From Micromonospora aurantiaca ATCC 27029 (GTDB lineage Bacteria > Actinomycetota > Actinomycetes > Mycobacteriales > Micromonosporaceae): a stretch of DNA of 64,000 nt. The stretch covers positions 6,405,501 through 6,469,500 of the forward strand of contig NC_014391.1 of the NCBI RefSeq assembly GCF_000145235.1. Direction: 5' to 3'. Positions within the stretch are counted from its first letter, which is position 1; every line of letters starts with the position of its first letter. Shown one piece after another: positions 50,642 to 59,263 of the stretch. The position numbers and the translations under genes are program-made. The notes beneath the pieces were generated by a model. The model searched no databases. It was not told where the DNA came from and saw nothing but the letters and a program-made list of their open reading frames with translations.

Positions 50642-51883
50642 GTGGAACAACTGGCGCGGCGACTCGGCGTACCCGATGCGGTGGTCATCGGTCTGGGCTC
50701 GATGCTCGGCGCGGGCGTCTTCGTGGTCTTCGCACCGGCCGCGGCTGCCGCGGGCGGTCCGGGCCTGCTGGTCGCGCTGGCGGTCGCGGGCTTCATCGCC
50801 TACTGCAACGCGACCAGCTCGGCCCGGCTCGCCGCCCGCTACCCCGAGTCCGGCGGCACCTACGTCTACGGCCGGGAACGGCTGCACCCGTTCGCCGGTT
50901 TCCTCGCCGGCTGGGGATTCGTGGTCGGCAAGACGGCGAGCTGCGCGGCCATGGCGCTGACCGTCGGGGCGTACCTGTGGCCGGGGCGGGCGCGGCTCGT
51001 CGCGGTCCTCGCGGTGGTGGCGGTGACAGCGGTGAACCTGCGCGGCATCGGCAAGACCGCCACCGCCACCCGGGTCCTCGTCGCCGTGGTGCTCACGGTG
51101 CTCACCGTGGTGGCGGTGACCGGCGCGCCGCAGGTGGCGGCCGACCGGCTCACCGCGCCGGCCGGAATCGGGGCGGCCGGCGTGCTGACCGCCGCCGGCC
51201 TGCTGTTCTTCGCCTTCGCCGGGTACGCGCGGATCGCCACGCTGGGCGAGGAGGTCCGCGACCCGGAGCGCACCATCCCCCGGGCGATGCCGCTGGCGCT
51301 CGGCGCGGTGCTGGCGATCTACCTGACGCTGGCAGTGGTCGCGCTCGGCGTGCTCGGCGCCGACCGGCTGGCGTCCACCGACGCGCCGCTGGTCGAGGTG
51401 GTGACCGCCGCCGGGCACCCGGGCCTGGCCTGGCTGGTCCGGGCCGGCGCCGCAGTCGCGGTCACCGGTGTGCTGCTGTCGCTGCTGGCCGGCGTCGGCC
51501 GCACCATGCTGGCGATGGCCCGGCGGCACGATCTGCCGGGCGCGCTGGCGGCGGTCCATCCGCGCCACCGGGTGCCGCACCGCGCCGAGCTGGCGGTGGC
51601 CGCCGTGGTCGCCGCCGTGGTGACAGTGGGCGACATCCGGGGCGCGATCGGCTTCTCCAGCTGCACGGTGCTGGTCTACTACGCGATCACCAACGCGTCG
51701 GCGCTGACGCTCGGCCCGGACCCGGCCCGGCGCGTCCCGGTACGGCTGCTCGCCGCCCTCGGGCTCGTCGGCTGCCTGGTGCTGGCGGTCAACCTGCCGC
51801 TGCCGAGCGTCCTCGCCGGGTTCGGCGTGCTCGCCCTCGGCGCGCTCGGGTACGCGGTCCGCAGCCGTCGTCGACCTGCCTGA
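50642..51883 (+). CDS. APC superfamily amino acid permease
   Basis: The 413-residue protein has about 12 membrane segments with the APC start VVIGLGSMLGAGVFVVF (helix 1 Gly-rich ligand loop), YPESGGTYVYGRE (helix 2/3 loop) and FAFAGYARIATLGEEVRDPERTIPRAM (helix 6-7). These features fit amino-acid or polyamine permeases of the YhdG/CAT type. GTG 50642 start. Substrate unknown. An array of 18-bp repeats follows. Confidence 0.9.
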   Translation: MEQLARRLGVPDAVVIGLGSMLGAGVFVVFAPAAAAAGGPGLLVALAVAGFIAYCNATSSARLAARYPESGGTYVYGRERLHPFAGFLAGWGFVVGKTASCAAMALTVGAYLWPGRARLVAVLAVVAVTAVNLRGIGKTATATRVLVAVVLTVLTVVAVTGAPQVAADRLTAPAGIGAAGVLTAAGLLFFAFAGYARIATLGEEVRDPERTIPRAMPLALGAVLAIYLTLAVVALGVLGADRLASTDAPLVEVVTAAGHPGLAWLVRAGAAVAVTGVLLSLLAGVGRTMLAMARRHDLPGALAAVHPRHRVPHRAELAVAAVVAAVVTVGDIRGAIGFSSCTVLVYYAITNASALTLGPDPARRVPVRLLAALGLVGCLVLAVNLPLPSVLAGFGVLALGALGYAVRSRRRPA

Positions 51884-51902
51884 CGCGGCCCGGCCGCCTT
51901 GC

Positions 51903-51974
51903 CGCGCCCGGCGGCCTTGACGCGCCCGGCGGCCTTGACGCGCCCGGCGGCCTTGACGCGCCCGGCGGCCTTGA
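51903..51974. repeat. 4 x 18-bp tandem repeat
   Basis: Four units of CGCGCCCGGCGGCCTTGA (51903-51974) lie between the convergent APC permease and RCK protein genes. They are non-coding and may function in transcript ends or vary in copy number. Confidence 0.9.
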
Positions 51975-51990
51975 CCGCTGGCGCGTCCGG

Positions 51991-53775
51991 TCACTCCTGC
52001 GGGCGGCGTGCGGCGGGCGGGCCGGTGGGTGCCGGCGGCGGCGCGGGCGTGGTCTCCCGGAGCAGCGCGGTCAGCCCGGCCCGCCGGGCCACCACAGTCA
52101 GCCGGTCACCGGCCTGGATCACCATGCGGGGGTCGGCCGACCAGTCGGCCTTCTGGTTCGGCCGGGTGTGCGCGAGCAGGCGTACCTCGCCGGGCCGGGC
52201 CACCGCGCTCAGCGGACTCCCGTCCAGCGGCGAACCGGCCACCACCGGCACCTCGGTGACCAGCAGCGCGTGCCGGTCGACCGGGATGGTGGCGACCACA
52301 GCGCGATCCAGCAGGGCCGCCGCGAACGCCGGCGCGGCCAGATAGGACACGCTGCGCGAGATGCCGATGCCGAACGCCTGCTGGATCCGCTCGGCGAAGT
52401 CGCCGTCGAACAGCCGCAGCACCACGCGCAGATCCGGGTCGAGAGACCGGGCGATCAGCGCCGCTCGCAGGTTCGTCCCGTCGTCGGTGGACACCACCAC
52501 GAGCGCCTGGCAGGTGTCCACCGAGGCGGACCGGAGCGTCTCCTCCCGGCCCGCGTCGCCCACGATCAGCGGCACCCCCAGCCGGCGCGCCAGCGGAGCG
52601 CCGCGCGCGTCCGGGTTCTTGTCGATCGCCACCACCTCGACACCGAAGTCGTGCAACTGCGCCATCACCCGGGTGCCGATGTTGCCCAGCCCGACCATCA
52701 CCACGTGCCCGGAACGGTCCGGCTGGACCCGGCCCGCGTGCAACGCCAGCCGGGCGTTGACGATGCCGTCGACCACCGCGGCCGTGATCAGCGGGATCAA
52801 CGCCAGCCCGGCCAGGTTGAGCACCACCTGCATCACCTGGGCCGCGACCGGCTTGTTGACGTCCGGATCCTGGCCGGTGAGCGTGGTGACCAGCGTCAGG
52901 TAGACCGCCTCGCTCCAGCTCACGTCGGCGGCCCGCGCGTTGAGCCAGCCCAGCGCCGCGATCACCCCGAGCAGCACCAGCACCGCGATACCGATCTTGC
53001 GGGTGGCGAAGTGACGGACCGCCCGCAGCAGGACGGCGACCGGCTGCCGGCGCCGCCGCGCCCGTACCAGCCGCCGCGCGGCGACCTCGGTGCCCGCCGG
53101 CCGCCCGGTCGCCTCGGCCAGCACCACGTCGGCCGCCGCCTCGTCCGCGGGCAGCACCCGGACCAGGTCCGGATCGGTGGTGACGGCAAGGCCGCAGACC
53201 ACGTCCTGCTGGCGTACGTCGTCGCGGCGGGCCACGTAGAGCGTGCGCCCCGCGTGCCGGAAGTGGGTCGGCGCCACCTCACCCAGCGCGGCGGCCACGA
53301 AGGCGGGTGCGGCGATCGAGGCGTCCGAGAGCACCGCCGAGTCGGGGAAGAGCTGCCGCAGCCCGTCCGCCAGGTTGGTGTTGAACATCCGCACCACCAG
53401 GCGCAGCCGCGACTCGACCTCCTGCGCGCAGAGCGCGGCGTGCATGTTGCCCACGTCGTCCTGGTGCAGCAGGGCCAGCCCGGCCGCGCCGGCCAGCCCG
53501 GCCCGGCGGAACGCGGCCTCGTCGAGGCGCTCCGCCGTGACCACACGTACCCCCGGCACGTCCCGGCCGTCGGGGCCCTCGGACCGGCGGCGGCCCGGCA
53601 CCACGAGCGTGACCCGCACCCGGCCGTCGGCGCTGTCGGTGGCGAGCAGCGACCGGACCACCCAGTAGGCGAGCGGGTCGGAGCCGCAGACCACGTAGTG
53701 GGGGCGTTCGTCACCGTTCATCCGGAGCCGCCAGCCGGTTGCGCGGCGCGCGCGGTCGCGCAGTGGCTCGGCCAT
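51991..53775 (-). CDS. RCK/TrkA-N protein with two-helix ion-channel-like domain
   Basis: The 594-residue protein has two Rossmann RCK-like NAD-binding domains: HYVVCGSDPLAYWVV near residue 26 and GHVVMVGLGNIGTRVM near residue 352. Between them (about 252-335) are two helices flanking a pore-like loop SWSEAVYLTLVTTLTGQDPD. The K+ channel filter TVGYGD is absent; TLTGQDPD stands at its place, so potassium selectivity is doubtful. It may be a gating/adaptor protein or a channel with different selectivity, like the CASTOR/POLLUX-type RCK channels. ATG 53775 or ATG 53721 could start it. Confidence 0.8.
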   Translation of the reverse strand: MAEPLRDRARRATGWRLRMNGDERPHYVVCGSDPLAYWVVRSLLATDSADGRVRVTLVVPGRRRSEGPDGRDVPGVRVVTAERLDEAAFRRAGLAGAAGLALLHQDDVGNMHAALCAQEVESRLRLVVRMFNTNLADGLRQLFPDSAVLSDASIAAPAFVAAALGEVAPTHFRHAGRTLYVARRDDVRQQDVVCGLAVTTDPDLVRVLPADEAAADVVLAEATGRPAGTEVAARRLVRARRRRQPVAVLLRAVRHFATRKIGIAVLVLLGVIAALGWLNARAADVSWSEAVYLTLVTTLTGQDPDVNKPVAAQVMQVVLNLAGLALIPLITAAVVDGIVNARLALHAGRVQPDRSGHVVMVGLGNIGTRVMAQLHDFGVEVVAIDKNPDARGAPLARRLGVPLIVGDAGREETLRSASVDTCQALVVVSTDDGTNLRAALIARSLDPDLRVVLRLFDGDFAERIQQAFGIGISRSVSYLAAPAFAAALLDRAVVATIPVDRHALLVTEVPVVAGSPLDGSPLSAVARPGEVRLLAHTRPNQKADWSADPRMVIQAGDRLTVVARRAGLTALLRETTPAPPPAPTGPPAARRPQE

Positions 53776-53862
53776 GTCCGGATCGTAGTCAGCCGCTCGC
53801 GATCGGCGCAGCCCCGGCGATCATGAACGCATGGCAGGGCCGGGTACGGGTAGAGCACCGCC

Positions 53863-54342
53863 ATGCAGACGTTCCTGCCGTATCCGGACTTCCTGGCCAG
53901 CGCGCGCACGCTGGACCAGAAGCGGCTGGGCAAGCAGCGCGTGGAGGCGATCCAGGTGCTGCGCGGGCTGACCCGGCCGGACTACGGCTGGCGCAACCAC
54001 CCCGCGGTGAAGATGTGGGCCGGGTACGAGGAGGCGCTGACCCGGTACGGGCTGGACATGTGCGCGGTGTGGTCCGAGCCGGGCCGGGCCGACACCTGCG
54101 CCGGGACGCTCGCCACCGACCTCGCCGCCGCCTGCGGCATCTCGGTGATCCGGACCCAGGACGAGCTGGCCGCCGCCGGTGAGCTGCCGCCCTGGCTGGG
54201 CCGCGACGACCTGCACCGCAGCCACCGGTCGTCGCTCCTGCGCAAGGACCCCGCCCACTATGCACGGTTGTTCACCGACGTCTCCCCCGACCTGGAGTAC
54301 GTCTGGCCCCCGTCGGACCGCCCGCGCCGCTGCCTGGGGTGA
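53863..54342 (+). CDS. MSMEG_6728-like small protein (pyrimidine dimer DNA glycosylase-related)
   Basis: The 159-residue protein starts MQTFLPYPDFLASARTLDQKRLGKQRVEAIQVLRGL and continues YGWRNHPAVKMWAGYEEAL, the conserved signature of the MSMEG_6728 family; DDLHRSHRSSLLRKDPAHYA is in the C-terminal part. The family is distantly related to Pyr_excise DNA-repair proteins; its activity is not established. The stop codon TGA is the first base block of the GGGGCCCC repeat. Confidence 0.82.
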   Translation: MQTFLPYPDFLASARTLDQKRLGKQRVEAIQVLRGLTRPDYGWRNHPAVKMWAGYEEALTRYGLDMCAVWSEPGRADTCAGTLATDLAAACGISVIRTQDELAAAGELPPWLGRDDLHRSHRSSLLRKDPAHYARLFTDVSPDLEYVWPPSDRPRRCLG

Positions 54343-54395
54343 AAGGAAGGGCCCCTTATTAACGCCTGCGGTAGAGGAAGGGCCCCTTGTTAACA
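54340..54395. repeat. GGGGCCCC dispersed repeat pair, copy C1
   Basis: TGAAAGGAAGGGCCCCTTAT, linker GCCTGCGGTAGAGG and AAGGGCCCCTTGTTAAC form the element in reverse orientation to the next one. Its first three bases are the stop codon of the MSMEG_6728-like gene. Confidence 0.85.
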
Positions 54396-54441
54396 CCTCG
54401 CCCCACACACCCACGCGGCGCACCCAGCACGGGGGCGACGC

Positions 54442-54499
54442 GGCGTTAAGAAGGGGCCCCGCACATCCGTATGCGTTAAAAGGGGCCCCTTCCTTTCAC
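54442..54499. repeat. GGGGCCCC dispersed repeat pair, copy C2
   Basis: GCGTTAAGAAGGGGCCCC, a different linker (GCACATCCGTAT) and GCGTTAAAAGGGGCCCCTTC form the element. It precedes the flavoprotein gene, 40 bp before its GTG, and does not sit at a gene end. Confidence 0.8.
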
Positions 54500-54539
54500 C
54501 TCGGGCAGACTGGGGGGACCGCCGACTGGAGGATGCCCC

Positions 54540-56084
54540 GTGGGTCTGTCGCAAGTGGTAGGTCGCCTGATCGGCGTACGCGAGCACGTGGTGGACCCGG
54601 GCGGCGGTGGCGCCGACCGCGTGCCGCGCCCGGTCCCGGCGCTGGTGGTCGGCGGCGGCATCGCCGGCATGTCGGCGGCGGTGGTGCTGGCGGAGCGCGG
54701 CGTGGCGGTGACGGTGCTGGAGGCGGCGCCGCACCTCGGCGGGCGGCTCGGCGCCTGGCCGGAGGCGCTGTCCGACGGCGTCCAGCGCAACGAGCACGGC
54801 TTCCACGCGTTCTTCCGGCAGTACTGGAACTGGCGGTCGATCCTGCGCCGCGTCGACCCGGCGCTGGGCTTCCTCAAGCCGATCCCGGGCTACCCGATCC
54901 TGTCCGAGCAGTGGCCCACGGAGGAGTTCGGCAAGCTGCCGCCCGCGCCGCCGGCGAACCTGCTGGCGCTGCTGCTGCGCAGCCCGAGCCTGCGCCTGAC
55001 CGACCTGCGCACGATGGACCGGGACGCGGCGCTGCCGCTGCTCACCTACGACCCGGTACGCACCTACGAGGAGTTCGACGAGCGGACCGCCGACGATCTG
55101 CTCACCTCGCTGCGGCTGCCGGACCGGGCGCGGGCCATGCTGTTCGAGGTCTTCTCGCACTCGTTCTTCAACCACGAGGCGGAGATGTCGGCCGCCGAGA
55201 TGATCGCGCAGTTCCACTTCTACCTGCTCGGCAACCCGGAGGGGCTGGCCTTCGACTGCCCGGACCGGGACTACGGCACGGCGATCTGGGAGCCGCTGAC
55301 CCGGCACGTGGAGAAGCACGGCGGCCGGGTGCTGACCGGCGCGGCGGCGGCCCGGCTGGACCGTACCCCGGCGGGGTGGCGGGTGACCGGCGCGGACGGC
55401 GACGTCTGGGAGGCGCCGCACGTGGTGCTCGCGGTGGACCCGCCCGCGCTCGCCGCGCTCGTCGACGCCTCGCCCGGCCTGGCCGCGGCGGCACCCGAGC
55501 TGGTGGCGCGGATGCCCGCGTTCGGCAGACCCGGACCGCCGTACGCGGTGGCGCGCTACTGGATGGACGGGGACGTCCGGGCCGACCGCGCGGTGTTCAG
55601 CGGCGTCTCCCGGCAGCCCACGCTGGACTCGGTGACGCTCTACCACCGGCTGGAGGACGAGCCCCGCCGCTGGGCCGCGCGCACAGGCGGCTCGGTGGTG
55701 GAGCTGCACGCGTACGCCTGCGAGCCGGACGTGCCGGCCGACGAGCTGGCCGCCCGGATGCTGCGGGAGCTGACCGCGCTCTGGCCGGAGGTGGCCGACC
55801 TTCGGGTACGCGAGCTGCGGGCCCGCGTCGAGGCGCAGGCGCCCGCGTTCACGCCTGGCAGCCACGCCTGGCGCCCGGGGGTGGAGACCGACGCGCCGGG
55901 CCTCTACCTGGCCGGGGACGGCATCCGCACCGACTTCCCGAGTGCGCTGATGGAACGGTCGGCGGCCACCGGGATCATCGCCGCGAACCACATCCTCCGT
56001 GCCGAGGGCGCGGCGGCCGAGACGGTCCGGTCGATCCGGCCGCGCGGCCTGCTGGCCGGCAAGGCTGGGCCGAAACGGCCATAA
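54540..56084 (+). CDS. FAD-dependent desaturase-like oxidoreductase (CrtI/CrtU type)
   Basis: The 514-residue protein has the FAD-binding PALVVGGGIAGMSAAVVLAERGVAVTVLEA (about 35-64), GGRLGAWPEAL with NEHGFHAFFRQYWN, and C-terminal GLYLAGDGIRTDFPSALMERSAATGIIAAN, the amino-oxidase/phytoene-desaturase signature. The N-H-GFHAFFRQYWN segment resembles isorenieratene synthase CrtU and actinobacterial carotenoid desaturase homologues. No other carotenoid genes are nearby, so the substrate is uncertain. GGAGGATGCCCC precedes the GTG start. Confidence 0.85.
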   Translation: MGLSQVVGRLIGVREHVVDPGGGGADRVPRPVPALVVGGGIAGMSAAVVLAERGVAVTVLEAAPHLGGRLGAWPEALSDGVQRNEHGFHAFFRQYWNWRSILRRVDPALGFLKPIPGYPILSEQWPTEEFGKLPPAPPANLLALLLRSPSLRLTDLRTMDRDAALPLLTYDPVRTYEEFDERTADDLLTSLRLPDRARAMLFEVFSHSFFNHEAEMSAAEMIAQFHFYLLGNPEGLAFDCPDRDYGTAIWEPLTRHVEKHGGRVLTGAAAARLDRTPAGWRVTGADGDVWEAPHVVLAVDPPALAALVDASPGLAAAAPELVARMPAFGRPGPPYAVARYWMDGDVRADRAVFSGVSRQPTLDSVTLYHRLEDEPRRWAARTGGSVVELHAYACEPDVPADELAARMLRELTALWPEVADLRVRELRARVEAQAPAFTPGSHAWRPGVETDAPGLYLAGDGIRTDFPSALMERSAATGIIAANHILRAEGAAAETVRSIRPRGLLAGKAGPKRP

Positions 56085-56138
56085 GTACATAAAATCGGCT
56101 CTACGCTCGACTGATCCGGCGACACGGGAGGTCGGGCG

Positions 56139-57275
56139 GTGAGCACCGCGACGCGGGATCGGCGCGACGAGGAGCACGGGACACCTCGGGACGAACGGAC
56201 CGCGGTGGTCACCGCGCTGCGACTCGGCTGGTCCATGGCGGACGCCTACCACCACGCGCAGACCGCCGACCTGACCGGGGACGGGCACCGGCCAGCGCCC
56301 GCGCCGCCGAAACTGTCGAACCTGACCGAGCTGGCCGGGCGGCACCGGCTCGGCATGTATCTCGACGGCGTGGACGTCGCGCTGGCCCAGATCGCGCCGC
56401 TGACCACTGCGGGCCGTACGGTGCCGTCCACCGCCGCCGCCCGGGGCGCCACCGAGGCGGGCCGGGAAACGCTGCTGCGCGCGCTCGACGACCTCAACAT
56501 CGACGTGCTGCGCTGGACGATGGCGACGAACCACCGGGTGGGTGTGGCGTACCGGCTCGGGCGCTCGCTCGCCGACACCGTGCGGCGCGGCGACGCCGGC
56601 CAGCTCGCCGCACGCTTCGGCGGCCGGCATCTCCAGATCAGCAGGTGGCTGGACGAGCTGGCGAGCGTGCTGCCGCCGTACTCGGCCGCCGTGGTGCGCC
56701 GCTCGCTCGCCGCCTGGGCGACGGCTGTCGGTCGTGCCACTGTGGGCGACCCGGGCGAGGCCGGGCTCGCCGAGCTGGCCCGCGAGCTGCGCAACCAGGG
56801 CGACCTGTGGCAGGACGTACTGACCGGCGGCCTGCACCCGCGCGACCTGCTGGACGAGGAGAACTGGGCGGTGATCGCCCGCAACGTCGTCATCCGGGAC
56901 CGGAAGCTGGTGGCGCAGGCCGCCCGTGGGATCTTCTGGCCGGTGCTGGCACCCCTGCTGGTGGTGCTGCTGGCGGTCGTCGGGGTCAGCGCCGCCGCGG
57001 CGGCCGGCTCCCCCACCACCCGGGCGGCGGTGGCGCTCGTCGGTCTGGGCGCGGGGCTCACCGCGATCTGGCGGTCGATCTCCACGCCCACGCTGTCGGT
57101 GGCGGCCGAGGTGAACCGCCCGCTGCTGGACAGCGAGCTGGTGGTGCAGATGACCGCCCGCATCGACCGGCCGCTCGCCGCCGCGAGGCGCGCCGGCCGG
57201 GCCGGACGGCAGCGGCGGCCCGCCGACGACGGATCGAAATACGTTGCCCACGATTCCCGGATCGATCTACCGTGA
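56139..57275 (+). CDS. hypothetical membrane-tethered protein
   Basis: The 378-residue protein has a soluble, helical, alanine-rich N-terminal region (1-260) and two hydrophobic segments (GIFWPVLAPLLVVLLAVVGVSAAAAAG, about 268-292, and AVALVGLGAGLTAIW) near the C-terminus, then a basic tail. No known domain. GTG 56139 has GGAGG in front. The location of the soluble part cannot be decided. Confidence 0.65.
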   Translation: MSTATRDRRDEEHGTPRDERTAVVTALRLGWSMADAYHHAQTADLTGDGHRPAPAPPKLSNLTELAGRHRLGMYLDGVDVALAQIAPLTTAGRTVPSTAAARGATEAGRETLLRALDDLNIDVLRWTMATNHRVGVAYRLGRSLADTVRRGDAGQLAARFGGRHLQISRWLDELASVLPPYSAAVVRRSLAAWATAVGRATVGDPGEAGLAELARELRNQGDLWQDVLTGGLHPRDLLDEENWAVIARNVVIRDRKLVAQAARGIFWPVLAPLLVVLLAVVGVSAAAAAGSPTTRAAVALVGLGAGLTAIWRSISTPTLSVAAEVNRPLLDSELVVQMTARIDRPLAAARRAGRAGRQRRPADDGSKYVAHDSRIDLP

Positions 57276-57310
57276 GCGCGCAAGGTCAACCACCGCTCCG
57301 GGAGCCGTCG

Positions 57311-57400
57311 ATGTCGCTACGACCCGCCACCACGATGACGTCGTGGCTGCTCGGCGACGGCTGCCGGGAACACGGTCCCTGGCCCGGAGGGCACGACTGA
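57311..57400 (+). CDS. candidate short ORF upstream of HNH gene
   Basis: A 29-residue frame, MSLRPATTMTSWLLGDGCRE then HGPWPGGHD, has GGGAG 8 bases upstream of its ATG. Directly at its stop codon begins a GACGCG-N5-CGCGTC hairpin (57399-57415), and the HNH gene starts 55 bp later. The arrangement resembles a leader peptide with an attenuator hairpin, but the ORF is short and the evidence is circumstantial. Confidence 0.3.
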   Translation: MSLRPATTMTSWLLGDGCREHGPWPGGHD

Positions 57401-57455
57401 CGCGCCTCGCGCGTCCCCGTCGTCGCCGTACCGCCGATCGTGAAGGGAGAACCCG

Positions 57456-57896
57456 GTGGACGCCGTCCTCGTCGTCAACGCCGACCTCGGCCCGCTGCAC
57501 CGGGTCACCGTCAAGCACGCGATCCGGATGCTCTGCCGCCGGGTCGCCGAGATCCACGAGGCCGAGCCCGACCGGGTCATCGGCGTCTTCCCGCTGCCGC
57601 GTGTGGTCCGCCTCGTCCGGTACGTGGTGACCCGCTGGCGGTTCAGCGCCGGCCCGGCCTGGTCCCGGGCCGGGATGCTGGCGCGCGACCGGCGGAAGTG
57701 CGCGTACTGCGACGGCGCGGCGAGCACGATCGACCACATCCTGCCCCGCTCGCGCGGTGGCCGGAACACCTGGGGGAACACCACCGCCGCCTGCTACGCG
57801 TGCAACCAGCGCAAGGGCGACCGGACCCCGGCCGAGGCGGGCATGCCGCTGCGGCGGGAGCCGGTGACGCCGAGCTGGGCCGCACTGGCGCGGTGA
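57456..57896 (+). CDS. HNH endonuclease
   Basis: The 146-residue protein has a C-terminal HNH motif with zinc-binding cysteines: RRKCAYCDGAASTIDHILPRSRGGRNTWGNTTAACYACNQRKGDRTPAEAG (about 84-132). The DH...N...H pattern (DHI, GN-T, NQRK) is the nuclease site; two CxxC pairs bind zinc. Function (DNA repair, phage defence or other) cannot be inferred. The GTG start has AAGGGAG upstream. Confidence 0.9.
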   Translation: MDAVLVVNADLGPLHRVTVKHAIRMLCRRVAEIHEAEPDRVIGVFPLPRVVRLVRYVVTRWRFSAGPAWSRAGMLARDRRKCAYCDGAASTIDHILPRSRGGRNTWGNTTAACYACNQRKGDRTPAEAGMPLRREPVTPSWAALAR

Positions 57897-57971
57897 CGGA
57901 CGGCCGGCGGGCACAGGGGGCGGTGCCGGGGGTGAGCCCCGGCGCCGCGCCCGCCGGTCCCACCAAGTCGC

Positions 57972-58595
57972 CTAGCTGTCGAGACGCCGGGCCAGCCCGT
58001 CGAGCAGGAGGTCCAGCCCACCGCCGAACTCGTCCTCCGGTGCGACCGCGCCGGCCTCGCGTGCGGTCTCGGCGAGCAGGGGGAACTCGTCGCGGGGCAG
58101 CGCCGCGATGACAGCCGTTCCGGGGCCTGACAGCGCGCCGAGGTGTTCCATCTGGATCGCCCCGACCACGTGGCCGAGCAGGGCGCGGAACGCGATCACC
58201 CGTCCGACGCCGGTGAAGCCGGCCCCTGTCAGCACCGCGAGCACCGCCTCGCCCCAGCGCAGGATCGTCGGCGAGCGGTGCCGGTACGCGGGGAGCAACG
58301 GCACCACTGCCGGATGGACGCCGACCGCGCGGCGCACCCGGTCGGCCAGGTCCCGGATGCCGTCCGGCCACGGGACGTCGCCCGGCGGACGGGTGTCCAC
58401 CCGTTCGAGGACCCGCTCGACGACGAGCGCCTCCAGTTCGTCCCGGTCGGCGACGTAGCGGTAGAGGCCCATCGTGCTGGTGCCGAGCTGCGCGCCGACC
58501 GCGCGCATGGTGAGGCCGGCGAGGCCGTCCCGGTCGAGCACCGCGAGCGCCGCGTCGGCGAGCCGGGCCGGGGTCAGGGAACGGGGACGGGGCAT
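57972..58595 (-). CDS. TetR-family regulator
   Basis: The 207-residue protein has an N-terminal TetR helix-turn-helix (RLADAALAVLDRDGLAGLTMRAVGAQLGTSTMGLYRYVADRDELEALV, about 11-57) and a TetR_C-type ligand-binding half. It is divergent from the peroxiredoxin-like gene with a shared 29-bp palindrome between them, so it probably represses both. Confidence 0.9.
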   Translation of the reverse strand: MPRPRSLTPARLADAALAVLDRDGLAGLTMRAVGAQLGTSTMGLYRYVADRDELEALVVERVLERVDTRPPGDVPWPDGIRDLADRVRRAVGVHPAVVPLLPAYRHRSPTILRWGEAVLAVLTGAGFTGVGRVIAFRALLGHVVGAIQMEHLGALSGPGTAVIAALPRDEFPLLAETAREAGAVAPEDEFGGGLDLLLDGLARRLDS

Positions 58596-58625
58596 GGCCT
58601 TGACAGCGTACAAGATACGCCTACG

Positions 58626-58654
58626 GTTGTAGGAGTACGTCGTACGCCTACAAC
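58626..58654. promoter_or_regulatory. 29-bp palindromic TetR operator
   Basis: The 29-bp sequence has arms GTTGTAGGAGTACG (58626-58639) and CGTACGCCTACAAC (58641-58654), centre T at 58640. Thirteen of 14 arm positions pair. It lies in the 69-bp gap between the divergent TetR and peroxiredoxin-like genes, where TetR operators are typical. Confidence 0.85.
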
Positions 58655-58664
58655 GGGAGCGCGC

Positions 58665-59216
58665 ATGGACGTCGTCACCCCCCGCCACCTGACCAGCGTG
58701 ACCGGCACCGGGATCGACCTGCCGGATCCGGACCGCCTGATCCACCTCCAGTTCCGGCGCTTCGCCGGCTGCCCGGTCTGCAACCTCCACCTGCGCTCGA
58801 TCGTCCGCCGGCACGCCGAGATCGAGGCCGCGGGCGTACGCGAGGTGGTCCTCTTCCACTCCCCTGCCGCCGAGCTGCGCGAGCACGTCGCCGACCTGCC
58901 GTTCGCCGTGGTGGCCGATCCGGACCGGCGGCTCTACCGGGAGTTCGGCGTGGAGTCGGCGCGGCGGTCGCTGCTCGACCCGCGCGCCTGGCTGCCGATC
59001 CTGCGAGCAGTGGTGACCGGCACCTGGCACGTGCTGCGCGGCCGGGAGCGGTTGCCGTCCACCTCCCCGCACGGCGGGCGGCTCGGGCTGCCGGCCGACT
59101 TCCTGATCGCACCCGACGGGCGGGTGCTCGCCGAGAAACACGGCGAACACGCCTCCGACCAGTGGTCGGTGGACGAGCTGTTGGCCCACGTCAGCGCGGA
59201 CCGCGCGTCGCGGTGA
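58665..59216 (+). CDS. peroxiredoxin-like thioredoxin-fold protein
   Basis: The 183-residue protein has a thioredoxin fold: IHLQFRRFAGCPVCNLHLRSIVRRHAEIE, with the CPVC motif near residue 36, then VVLFHSPAAELREH and AVVADPDRRLYREFGVE, as in AhpC/TSA-2-type peroxiredoxin-like proteins. It may reduce peroxides or repair thiols. It is under the shared TetR operator, which suggests inducible expression. ATG 58665 start. Confidence 0.82.
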   Translation: MDVVTPRHLTSVTGTGIDLPDPDRLIHLQFRRFAGCPVCNLHLRSIVRRHAEIEAAGVREVVLFHSPAAELREHVADLPFAVVADPDRRLYREFGVESARRSLLDPRAWLPILRAVVTGTWHVLRGRERLPSTSPHGGRLGLPADFLIAPDGRVLAEKHGEHASDQWSVDELLAHVSADRASR

Positions 59217-59263
59217 CGGCGGACCGTGCCGCCGGCCGTTCGCGGCTGACGCCTGCCGGCCGG

